From the NCBI GenBank assembly GCA_023397655.1, contig JAEWTW010000020.1, forward strand, positions 1-44,387: a stretch of 44,387 nucleotides of DNA, read 5' to 3'. The position numbers and the translations under genes were made by a program. This DNA comes from Bacillota bacterium (GTDB lineage Bacteria > Bacillota > Clostridia > Christensenellales > SZUA-584). Below the pieces are notes generated by a model that searched no databases, was not told the origin of the DNA, and saw only the letters and a program-made list of their open reading frames with translations. Every line of letters begins with the position of its first letter. Position 1 is the first letter of the stretch. Shown piece after piece: positions 24,580 to 31,657 of the stretch.

Positions 24580-24608
24580 ATTATACAGGACTTCATGATG
24601 CGCGTCAA
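24580..24608 (-). promoter_or_regulatory. Promoter of prfC
   Basis: On the minus strand: TTGACG (24608-24603), a 17-base spacer and TATAAT (24585-24580). It is a near-consensus sigma-A promoter giving a leader of about 87 bases. Its location decides that the ATG at 24657 is upstream of the transcript. Confidence 0.8.
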
Positions 24609-24681
24609 ACGTCGATTTGCGAAGAAGAAATGTGGGAAGACTGTCAGAGCAGCACAATCTTTTGAGACAGATATTCGCATG

Positions 24682-24715
24682 AAAAAACCGGAGGCTGGCA
24701 AAGCTTCCTCCGGTT
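24682..24715 (-). terminator. Terminator after dapB
   Basis: AACCGGAGG (24715-24707 on the minus strand) pairs with CCTCCGGTT (24694-24686), with a 12-base loop and six T. It separates dapB from prfC. Confidence 0.88.
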
Positions 24716-24732
24716 TCAAACAGTCCGCTATA

Positions 24733-25554
24733 TTATGAGGGGGTTGTGTTCGGCGTGACCATCTGAAGCTGATGCATGCCGGATGCCGGGTAAGAGAATA
24801 TCACGTCGGACATCTCGTGCCAGCCCTTGCGGCGGCTGATGAACCGCGCCGCGCGCAGAGCCCCTTCGGCGAAGGCTCGCCGGGAGAACGACTGGTGCGT
24901 GATGACGATTTCTTCGTTTTCGCCTGCCGCCATCACCTCATGGATGCCGATATGCCCGCCGGCGCGCACGGAGTTGATGGGTATATCCTGATCGAAGCCC
25001 GGACTCAGCTCTCCTTCAATCGCCCGGGAAATGATCTTCGCTGTTCCGGATGGAATATCCGCCTTTTTGCTGTGATGCGTTTCGGTGATCTGGAAATCAT
25101 AAAACGGCAGAGACTGCGCGATGAGCTTGAGCGCCTCAATCAGCACGTTGACGCCCAACGTCACATTGGGGGCGTACACAAGCCCGAAGCTTTTATCCTT
25201 TGTCAGGCTGCGCATCCACTGCAGCTCCTCCTCCGTGAAGCCGGTCGTGCAGACCACGGCAGGTACGCCGTATTTCTTGCATTCGGCCAACAGAACCTTT
25301 GAAGCCGCCGGATTGGAAAAATCGATAACGACATCCACAAACCTGTCTCCCAATATCCGTCCCGCTTCGGTGACCTCCATAGCCTCTATACCCAAGCGGT
25401 CCACATGCGCAAGCAGACCGAGATCCTTGCCTTTCCTTTCGCTGCCGACGCGACAAAAGCCCGCCGCAACGCGCATGTCCTTTTCTTTTTCCACGATCGA
25501 CCGGATCAGTTCCTGACCCGCTCTTCCGATTCCGCAAATCGCCACATTCAACAT
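24733..25554 (-). CDS. dapB: 4-hydroxy-tetrahydrodipicolinate reductase
   Basis: DapB reduces the lysine/diaminopimelate pathway intermediate with NAD(P)H and so supplies peptidoglycan precursors. The N-terminal Rossmann motif is GIGRAG (near residue 8), slightly divergent from the usual GxxGRMG. VCTTGF, YAPNVTLGVN and the catalytic-loop ETHHSKKADIPSGTA (E-x-H-H-x-K) are all present. The C-terminal AGGHIGIHEV segment also fits. Length is 273 residues from ATG 25554, 9 bases after AGGAGG; a GTG one codon earlier is possible. It is a single-gene unit: a riboswitch with terminator in front and a terminator behind. Confidence 0.9.
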   Translation of the reverse strand: MLNVAICGIGRAGQELIRSIVEKEKDMRVAAGFCRVGSERKGKDLGLLAHVDRLGIEAMEVTEAGRILGDRFVDVVIDFSNPAASKVLLAECKKYGVPAVVCTTGFTEEELQWMRSLTKDKSFGLVYAPNVTLGVNVLIEALKLIAQSLPFYDFQITETHHSKKADIPSGTAKIISRAIEGELSPGFDQDIPINSVRAGGHIGIHEVMAAGENEEIVITHQSFSRRAFAEGALRAARFISRRKGWHEMSDVIFSYPASGMHQLQMVTPNTTPS

Positions 25555-25666
25555 CACAACATTCCTCCTTCTCTATTGGGATGGGCAGTCCCGTAAAACA
25601 CCTCCGAAAACATTTAAAAATGCCTGGACCTTTATGCGAGCCGCGTTTGTCAGTTGAGTTGAAACT

Positions 25667-25693
25667 AAAAAACGCCTACAAACAATGTAAGCG
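25667..25693 (-). terminator. Riboswitch-controlled terminator before dapB
   Basis: On the minus strand CGCTTAC (25693-25687) pairs with GTAGGCG (25679-25673) and is followed by TTTTTT. Its 5' arm can instead pair with GTAAGCGCA at the 3' end of the aptamer (25743-25735), a clear antiterminator. The terminator is thus in competition with an alternative fold. Confidence 0.8.
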
Positions 25694-25724
25694 CAATGAA
25701 CAATAAAAAGATATGAAACTATAT

Positions 25725-25860
25725 CTCCCTCTCATGCGCTTACGAGATTAGCTGTCGGGTTCGGGTTGAAAGGTACCCTACCGAATAATCGGATTCACCC
25801 CAAAATTGGTTCTCCCGTTCTTCTTAACGAAGATTCAGCTGTGGCCTGTTACTGATATTA
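25725..25860 (-). ncRNA. c-di-AMP riboswitch (ydaO/yuaA class)
   Basis: The minus strand shows the conserved core of the ydaO-type aptamer in order: GAATC, then AACGGGAGAACCAA, GGGGTGAATCC, a short hairpin, TAGGGTACCTTTCAACCCG, and ACAGCTAATCTCGTAAGCG. These blocks match ydaO-class RNAs closely. The outer P1 helix is not obvious and may be weak. Binding of c-di-AMP usually promotes termination; here a terminator and an antiterminator follow immediately. Target is dapB, which makes a cell-wall precursor, fitting the link between c-di-AMP and wall or osmotic control. Confidence 0.88.
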
Positions 25861-25927
25861 TAGCCCCAAAATGGCGCCAAGTCAATGAAACGGGCAACAT
25901 TTGTTTAACTTAATTATCCAAATATTA

Positions 25928-25977
25928 TTGACCGGTGGGTCAATATGTGCTATATTATTTTTGACCCATGGGTCAAA
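25928..25977 (+). promoter_or_regulatory. Promoter with two TetR-type operators
   Basis: TTGACC (25928-25933), 17 bases, TATATT (25951-25956) form the promoter. Two related palindromes overlap and follow it: TTGACCGGTGGGTCAA (25928-25943, imperfect) and TTTGACCCATGGGTCAAA (25960-25977, perfect 18 bases). Both contain GGGTCAA, so they probably bind the TetR protein encoded next, giving autoregulation. Confidence 0.8.
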
Positions 25978-25986
25978 GGGGGAGAG

Positions 25987-26628
25987 ATGAACACCAGCTT
26001 CGATAAACTGCCCGCGGATAAGCGGGCATTCATACTCGGCGTGTGCATGGACGTGTTCACCGAATACGGCTACGCACTGGCCAACACCAACGAGATTGCG
26101 AAGATGTGCGGCATCGCCAAGGGCAGCATCTTCCACTACTTCGGCAGCAAACGCGAGCTGTTTCTGTACATTTGCCGCTACTGTATGGACACAGTCCTGG
26201 TTAAAACGCGTGAAGCACTGTCCGGCAGCGGCGGCGGCACGTACTTTGACCGTGCGCGGCGCAGCGTTGCGGCCAAGCTGACTGTGCCGCAGACGTGCCC
26301 CAGGGAGACGCAGCTGCTGGCCAGAGCGACGGGGGAACGAGGCCACGACGCGGCGGATGAGCTGCACGCGCTGATGAACAACTATGCTGCGCAGATGCGG
26401 TCGTTGAGCGCAGAGTTTTTGGGAGAAATCGAGCCGGAGCTGCTGCGGGACGGCGTGGACTTGGGCGATGCGCAGGAATATATCCGCACTGTATTCGACG
26501 GCGTCACCGCGTGCGTGCTGCAAACGCTCAGCCCGAAAAAGCTGCTGGACGAGCCTCACATACTGGAAGACGAGCTGAACAAGACGATCCGCTTCATACT
26601 GCACGGCATCGGGAGGGATGAGTCATGA
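25987..26628 (+). CDS. TetR-family regulator
   Basis: A 213-residue TetR-type repressor. The N-terminal helix-turn-helix is NTNEIAKMCGIAKGSIFHYFGSK (residues about 31-54 in parts), followed by an all-helical ligand domain. I chose ATG 25987 because GGGGGAGAG precedes it and the longer frame begins inside the operators. Its stop overlaps the next gene, so the TetR and the adenylate-forming enzyme are coupled. The ligand is unknown; the partner enzyme suggests an aromatic or carboxylic acid or its CoA ester. Confidence 0.85.
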   Translation: MNTSFDKLPADKRAFILGVCMDVFTEYGYALANTNEIAKMCGIAKGSIFHYFGSKRELFLYICRYCMDTVLVKTREALSGSGGGTYFDRARRSVAAKLTVPQTCPRETQLLARATGERGHDAADELHALMNNYAAQMRSLSAEFLGEIEPELLRDGVDLGDAQEYIRTVFDGVTACVLQTLSPKKLLDEPHILEDELNKTIRFILHGIGRDES

Positions 26629-27967
26629 ACCCCAAGATCGGGTTTTTGAGCGCTCTGCTGTCCACGCGCAAAGCAAAAACGCTGACACCACAGCGATCAG
26701 GAAGATACAGACGGAAAGGCTGGACGTGCTGGTGCGTCATGCCCGCATGCACAGCGCCATATACCGAGAGAAGTACGCGGGTCTGCCGGAAAACCCCGCA
26801 TTGGAGAGCCTGCCGCCGTCGAGCAAGCCGGAACTGATGGCGCGGTTTGACGAGTGGGTGACCGATCCGGCAGTGACGTTGATCGACTTGCAGCAATACG
26901 TGAAGGACGAAAGCAACATCGGCCGGCCTTTCCTCGGGAAATATCTTGTGGCCACCACGTCCGGTTCCACCGGCGTACCCGCGGTGTTCCTGAACTATAA
27001 GAGCAGCCTGAACGTGCTGGACGCGCTGGCAGTGACGCGCTCAATGGCGTACAAAGGCGTGATGGGCAAGCTGGTGAAGGCGGGCGGCAAGTCCGCCGCT
27101 GTTTACGCGACGGGCGGGCATTACCTCGGCGTGGCCAGTGTGCGATATAAGCAGCACAAAAACCCGCTCAAGGCGAAGCAGTTTACCGTGCTGTCGGTGC
27201 TGTGGCCGGTAGAACGCATCGTGGAACAGCTTAACGCGTTCCGGCCTGCACTGCTGGGCGGCTATCCCACCGCGCTGGAGCTGCTGATACCCGAAAAACA
27301 GGCTGGGCGGCTGACGATAGCACCCGTGCTGATCAACACCGGGGGCGAGTATCTGTCACCCGAACTGGCGCGGCGGCTGTCCGAGGCGTTCGGCTGCCCG
27401 GTGCAGTCGGGGTATTCGTGCACAGAGGGCGGGCTGATGGCGTTTCAGTGCAGCGAAGGCCATCTGCATGTTAACGACGACTGGGTACTACTAGAGCAGG
27501 TGGACGCCGCGGGCAATCCGGTGCCGCCCGGAACGCTGGCGGATAAAATCTACATCACCAACCTTGCCAGCTTCGCGCAGCCGGTGATTCGGTACGAGGT
27601 GACAGACCGCGTACGCGCACTGACTGAACCTTGCGCGTGCGGCAGCCCGCTCACCGCCATCGAGGTGGAGGGACGCACGGACGACATGCTCGAGTTTGCG
27701 AACGGCGTGTGTATACCACCGCTGTCCGTGTACGTGGTGCTCAAGGAGACGCCGGGTGTGGTGCGGTTTCAGGTGATACAGCGGAGTGATGTGGAAGTAG
27801 AGCTGCGGCTGATAACTGCGCCGGGAAATGACGACGCAGCGCGAGAGGCCGTGAGCCGTCTGTCCGCGTTCTTCCGGGAAAAGGGTGTAGATCCCGCCGT
27901 TATGCTGTCGGCTCAGGCGCCGTCCCGCAACGCCAGCGGCAAGTTCCGCCATGTGATGAGGGCTTGA
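26625..27967 (+). CDS. PaaK-like adenylate-forming enzyme, probable N-terminal frameshift
   Basis: A protein of the phenylacetate-CoA ligase/coenzyme F390 synthetase-like class of AMP-forming enzymes. The phosphate-binding loop is ATTSGSTGVP, followed later by GGYPTALE, NTGGEYLS, SGYSCTEGG and YEVTDR; CACGSPL may form a small metal site. The best start is ATG 26625, 8 bases after GGGAGGG, reading NPKIGFLSALLSTRKAK like relatives. That frame must shift by -1 at the AAAAA run 26675-26679 to reach the rest of the gene. Either a single A has been lost, or the A-run causes programmed slippage. The alternative ATG 26618 avoids the shift but abuts the ribosome site and gives an atypical N-terminus. 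Its substrate is unknown. Confidence 0.75.
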
Positions 27968-27997
27968 CGGTTGCATTAAAGGTTATAATGTTTAAGG

Positions 27998-28025
27998 GGA
28001 GGAGCGTTCCGCAGCTCCTCCTTTT
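27998..28025 (+). terminator. Terminator after the PaaK-like gene
   Basis: GGAGGAGC/GCTCCTCC with an 8-base loop followed by TTTT, 31 bases past the stop. Confidence 0.8.
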
Positions 28026-28061
28026 GCTTTGCGGCAGGGCAAACGGTATGTCCTATGAGAA

Positions 28062-28085
28062 TAAAAAAACCGGCTAAAGCCGGTT
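28062..28085 (-). terminator. Terminator overlapping the stop of a small membrane protein gene
   Basis: AACCGGC/GCCGGTT with a four-base loop and a run of T on the minus strand. The TAG stop of the gene lies inside the hairpin. Confidence 0.85.
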
Positions 28086-28355
28086 GATGTCGTTCATATT
28101 CTGTTGCTGCTGCATGGCATCCCGGTGTGCCTGCTCTGCCATCTGTTGATGAAGCTGCGCATCCCTTTGCGCCTGCTCCATAAACTGACGGTGCTGCATG
28201 TCTTGCATAAACGTGTCGTTGCGCGGCGCGTCTGTACCCGCCCCACGCGAACGGCGCGATACAGCGACCACAATGCCGACCACCACGATGGCGATGAATA
28301 TGAACGGGATGATCGAGAAGATGTCGAAGCCCATGGAAAACGGTACAGGACTCAT
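28074..28355 (-). CDS. Small membrane protein with Gln-rich tail, unknown
   Basis: A 93-residue protein with one transmembrane helix (about residues 11-33), a short basic segment (SRRSRG) and a C-terminal region rich in Gln, Met, Ala and His (HRQFMEQAQRDAQLHQQMAEQ), likely a coiled coil. The basic residues after the helix predict a cytoplasmic tail. Start ATG follows AAAGGAAG. No family was recognised. It is a single-gene unit with its own terminator. Confidence 0.7.
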   Translation of the reverse strand: MSPVPFSMGFDIFSIIPFIFIAIVVVGIVVAVSRRSRGAGTDAPRNDTFMQDMQHRQFMEQAQRDAQLHQQMAEQAHRDAMQQQQNMNDINRL

Positions 28356-28549
28356 GTTTTACTTCCTTTGGATGAGTAATTGATTTATATATTATACCAT
28401 ACGAGGGCGGATATGTCCAACGACAGACGGTCATATGCACCTTGATGCCCTTGCCTTGGCGGCTGCATTCAAGCAGTCGCCGCTATTGCAAGGCCTGTCC
28501 CATACCGCGCGACGCCAACCATACCACCTCGGATCGTTTTATTCGCGCG

Positions 28550-29047
28550 CTACATCACGGGGCACAGCACGATGATCTGGTACGGCGTGGTCTGCGGGGG
28601 GATGCTGCGCGTGGTGGGGCCATAGACCACCGCGAGGTCCCGGCCGATGGGTTTGCCGGAAAAGGCCTGCCCGTTTTCCAGCAGCACAGTTGTGCTCGGG
28701 CCTATGTTCAGCTTCAGGTCGCCGTCGGCAGAGACGAGCTCCCGTCCGAAGTAGTCCACCGTCACATTGCGGCCTGGCATTACCTTGGACATCACGATGG
28801 CGACGTACTGCGGCGGATAGATCGCCGGAACGGGGGCAGTCGCGTCATAGAACCCCGTCATCCTGTCTCCGCGTTTCACCATCACATGGTCCACAAAATA
28901 AGTATCCGGCATCACCACAAAACCCACCGTCTGGCCACGGTTGTCTGCCAACGTCATCAGCTTAACGCAGCCCGCCGGTTCGGCTGCCTCACGCCAAAAA
29001 TCCTGTATGTCCACTACGGTGCCGGTAAACGATCCATATACGCCCAT
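28550..29047 (-). CDS. Unknown protein, possible OB-fold
   Basis: A 165-residue soluble protein with no signal peptide. The first 90 residues alternate beta-rich segments (GSFTGTVVDIQDF, GQTVGFVVMPDTYFV, GDRMTGFYD), which suggests an OB-like barrel, but no family was recognised. The C-terminal half has VYGPTTRSIPPQTTP and a hydrophobic end. ATG 29047 is chosen because AAGGAGAG sits 6 bases before it and the longer frame has no ribosome site. Some 108 bases between its end and 28442 hold nothing recognisable. Confidence 0.65.
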   Translation of the reverse strand: MGVYGSFTGTVVDIQDFWREAAEPAGCVKLMTLADNRGQTVGFVVMPDTYFVDHVMVKRGDRMTGFYDATAPVPAIYPPQYVAIVMSKVMPGRNVTVDYFGRELVSADGDLKLNIGPSTTVLLENGQAFSGKPIGRDLAVVYGPTTRSIPPQTTPYQIIVLCPVM

Positions 29048-29206
29048 AAGCTTTCTCTCCTTAAACGAGTTTGATACATCATATGAAAACAGGTGCGTTT
29101 TGGCTTGCATTATGGAGGATCAAGGACATAACCGGTAAATGAATAGAGCCGCATACCCTTGCCCTGTGGGCACGAAACAAGAACCACAACAGCCGGCAAA
29201 ACGAGC

Positions 29207-29235
29207 TTGACAGTGTATTCCATCCATGTTATGAT
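29207..29235 (+). promoter_or_regulatory. Promoter of the cold-shock gene
   Basis: TTGACA (29207-29212), 17 bases, TATGAT (29230-29235). A near-consensus sigma-A promoter that starts a leader of about 120 bases. Confidence 0.85.
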
Positions 29236-29265
29236 CTATTAGTATCAAATGTATCGAATTGAGCT

Positions 29266-29321
29266 CACATGTTTTTGTAAGTCATTCTGTATCTGATGAT
29301 TTACAAAAGCATGTGTTTTTT
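29266..29321 (+). terminator. Terminator-like hairpin in the csp leader
   Basis: A 15-bp stem with no mismatch (29266-29280 with 29301-29315; one G-T pair), a 20-base loop and six T. It stands between the promoter and the csp ribosome site. It should terminate most transcripts near 29321, yielding an RNA of about 80 bases, unless cold or antitermination opens it. This would suit temperature or Csp-controlled attenuation. Confidence 0.8.
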
Positions 29322-29361
29322 ATTTGGACTGGGTACGAAAAAGTATTAGGAGGCACTAGAA

Positions 29362-29574
29362 TTGAACAGTGGTATAGTCAAATGGTTTAATGCGGAAAAG
29401 GGTTTTGGATTTATTTCAAACGATAACGGCGGAGAAGATGTATTCGTGCATTTCTCGTCCATCGTTTCAGACGGATATAGATCCCTGAACGAAGGACAGC
29501 GCGTCACTTACGATGTGGAGGCAGACCCCAAAAAGGGCGGCCGGCTGAGAGCTGTCAACGTCTGCCCGGCATAA
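29362..29574 (+). CDS. Cold-shock protein (CspA family)
   Basis: A 70-residue single cold-shock domain that binds single-stranded RNA and DNA and melts structure. RNP1 (KGFGFIS) and RNP2 (DVFVHFSSI) are intact. The start is TTG 29362, 8 bases after AGGAGG; the N-terminus NSGIVKWFNAEKGFGF matches relatives. The leader carries a strong hairpin that could be the protein's own regulatory target. Confidence 0.95.
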   Translation: MNSGIVKWFNAEKGFGFISNDNGGEDVFVHFSSIVSDGYRSLNEGQRVTYDVEADPKKGGRLRAVNVCPA

Positions 29575-29590
29575 GCGGCATGAAACATAG

Positions 29591-29623
29591 CGGGCTGCCT
29601 GTATTGTACGGGCAGCCCGTTTT
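29591..29623 (+). terminator. Terminator after the cold-shock gene
   Basis: CGGGCTGCC/GGCAGCCCG with an 11-base loop and TTTT, 17 bases after the csp stop. Confidence 0.85.
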
Positions 29624-29626
29624 AAG

Positions 29627-30004
29627 TTGTTCATCACTGGTGAAGCAAATAAGAGCAAATATTATGATAGGTTGTGCACGTTGTTGAAGAGTACATTTTC
29701 CGCCATATTTTCAGATTACACACCAAACCACTTCGGACTCTGTGGTGAAGCCTTTTTATGGGAAGAGTTCAGATCGCATTTTCTGGCGAAACAAGACATT
29801 GCATCCGAAGCTACTTTCATTACTGAAATGAATCGCACATTTGAAGCACTGACAGGTGCATCCATATTATCAAAGCAATTTGTCTTTGTGGAAAGATACA
29901 ACCACGGTGGCATGTCCAGCGGCCTAGTTGATCCTTGGAACTGGGCGTTTGTGATCGTGCCGGATTTATTGCGGCGTTACAAAATCTGCAACAACACAAA
30001 TTAG
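29627..30004 (+). CDS. Hypothetical protein, possibly 5'-truncated
   Basis: An open frame of 125 residues with low GC. The C-terminal part (FVFVERYNHGGMSSG, then WNWAFVIVPDLLRRY) looks like conserved small proteins of unknown function I have seen in Firmicutes, but no name can be given. The frame begins with TTG inside the T-run of the csp terminator, without a ribosome site, so the true start is unclear and the gene may be a fragment. Downstream (30005-30121) only a GCAGCAT/ATGCTGC hairpin is seen. Confidence 0.45.
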   Translation: MFITGEANKSKYYDRLCTLLKSTFSAIFSDYTPNHFGLCGEAFLWEEFRSHFLAKQDIASEATFITEMNRTFEALTGASILSKQFVFVERYNHGGMSSGLVDPWNWAFVIVPDLLRRYKICNNTN

Positions 30005-30121
30005 AGCAGCATTTTCGAACATGCTGCAATTGGCTGCGCAATTATCATATGGCGGATAGAAGCCGTTGAAAATTGCGTACTGTTGTTGTATTCTGGGAAT
30101 AACGAAAGCCTTGGAGGGATA

Positions 30122-30772
30122 ATGCCCGGTATAATAGGGGAGAAGGGCTGGGGACTGCTCTGCCCGAAAACACGGCCTGAAAGGGCGCTGAAAATTGAGC
30201 GGTATGCGGCGGAATACTTAGAGCCCATGCTTGTGCACTTTCCGGAGCTGAATGGCAGGGTATATCTGGCGCTGCGCAAGTTCGGCTGGCTGGCGGAATA
30301 CAACCCGGTGCTGCATATCATTATCCGTGAGGAAGCGCTGGAATCTTATTCGGAATGGCGCATGCGCGCAACCACGGCTCATGAGCTGGTGCATTTGGTA
30401 CAGTTCATAAACGGTGAAGCTTTGGGAAAAGGCGTCTCGATAGAGGTGGAGCGTCAAGCCACTTTCCTGACTTTTTCACGCGGGTTCGCTTTCGACTTTC
30501 TGAAAGCTTTTTCGGCATCCTGTACGCATGACGCGTGCAAACGCGACTTCAAGCTGTGCTATTACAACTGCGGCTTGCTGTTCAGCAGATGCTGCCGTGA
30601 CTATACGGAGAGCGAGTTACGTTCAAAGGCCAGGCAGCTGGAAACTTTGTCACAAAGCTATGGTGTGCACGACCATCCGAACTACTTCCGTTTGGTCGGA
30701 CAAGCCATGGCAGCCGAAGAAGAAAATACATCACAGCGTACAGCAAGGGAGGCAGCATGCCAAGTCCATTGA
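30122..30772 (+). CDS. HExxH zinc metallopeptidase-like protein
   Basis: A 216-residue soluble protein with a zinc peptidase motif HELVH inside TTAHELVHLVQF (near residue 93). A downstream glutamate in SIEVERQATF could be the third ligand, as in gluzincins. It is cysteine-rich in the second half (CTHDACKRDFKLCYYNCG, then CC), which might bind another metal. ATG 30122 has GGAGGG upstream. Its 3' end overlaps the esterase gene by 16 bases, so the two are translated together. Substrate is unknown; the rest of the protein does not match a named family. Confidence 0.6.
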   Translation: MPGIIGEKGWGLLCPKTRPERALKIERYAAEYLEPMLVHFPELNGRVYLALRKFGWLAEYNPVLHIIIREEALESYSEWRMRATTAHELVHLVQFINGEALGKGVSIEVERQATFLTFSRGFAFDFLKAFSASCTHDACKRDFKLCYYNCGLLFSRCCRDYTESELRSKARQLETLSQSYGVHDHPNYFRLVGQAMAAEEENTSQRTAREAACQVH

Positions 30773-31647
30773 GCGTGATCGTTCGCGAAGAGATAAGGCT
30801 TTTAAAACCTTTTATTGGTCGGATGAGCATTCCGAGAGCCCGGGCGTTTCAGGATGCGCTGGGCGAGATGGAGGCCAAGTCGGTGGCTGAAAGAGTGGCT
30901 TTTGAGCCAGTGGAGATGGACGACTTTGAGGCGTGTTTTGCGCTGCCTTGCGATGAGAAGGACAGCCGACGTGTGATACTGTATCTGCACGGCGGCGCGT
31001 ACGTGGCGGGAAACCTGCAATATGCGCGCGGTTTTGCGGGCATACTGGCGGGCCAGACCGGGAGGCGCGTGCTGGCGGTAGCTTACCGTCTTGCTCCGGA
31101 GCACCCGTTTCCGGCGGCGCTGGACGACGCGGTGTCCGCTTACCGGTATCTACTGGACAGCGGCTATCAGCCGGAACACATCGCCTTCACGGGAGAGTCG
31201 GCCGGAGGCGGGCTCATCTTCTGCCTGGGACTCAAGGCGAAGGAACTGGGGCTGCCGCTGCCCGCGGCGATGGTGGCGCTTTCACCATGGACGGACCTCA
31301 CGTTTTCCGGCGCGTCATACAAAACCAATTTGAAGAAGGACCCATCGCTGAACGAGGCGGCGCTGCGCAGCCACGCCAAAGCCTATGCGCCGGAGCAGGC
31401 GAACAACCCCATGGTATCGCCGGCAAAGGGTGACTATGAAGACTTTCCGCCGTCGCTGCTGCTGGCAGGCAGCAACGAGCTGCTGCTCTCCGACGCGGAG
31501 ATGCTGGCCGTACAGCTGGTGAAAAGCGGTTCCCGATGCGAGCTGGTGATCGAGGAGGGGCTTTGGCACGTATACGTGCTGTTCGGCATACCCGAGGCAC
31601 GCGCGGCGATGGAACGAATCGCTGAATTTCTGGAGCTGTGGGCATAG
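30757..31647 (+). CDS. Alpha/beta-hydrolase esterase (hormone-sensitive lipase type)
   Basis: A 296-residue esterase of the HSL/family IV type. It has the oxyanion-hole motif HGGAY (near residue 78), nucleophile Ser in GESAGGG (near residue 147), the LAPEHPFPAALDD segment usual in the family, and the catalytic His in EGLWHVYVLF near residue 268. It hydrolyses short acyl esters; the natural substrate is unknown. It overlaps the metallopeptidase gene and precedes an acyltransferase-like gene by 10 bases, making a likely operon of ester-handling enzymes. Confidence 0.85.
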   Translation: MPSPLSVIVREEIRLLKPFIGRMSIPRARAFQDALGEMEAKSVAERVAFEPVEMDDFEACFALPCDEKDSRRVILYLHGGAYVAGNLQYARGFAGILAGQTGRRVLAVAYRLAPEHPFPAALDDAVSAYRYLLDSGYQPEHIAFTGESAGGGLIFCLGLKAKELGLPLPAAMVALSPWTDLTFSGASYKTNLKKDPSLNEAALRSHAKAYAPEQANNPMVSPAKGDYEDFPPSLLLAGSNELLLSDAEMLAVQLVKSGSRCELVIEEGLWHVYVLFGIPEARAAMERIAEFLELWA

Positions 31648-31657
31648 GAGATAAAGA

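Noticed and set aside
26618..27967. ATG 26618 as start of the PaaK-like protein
   Set aside because: It sits directly against GGGAGGG with no spacing and its first 25 residues do not look like the family; the 26625 frame does.
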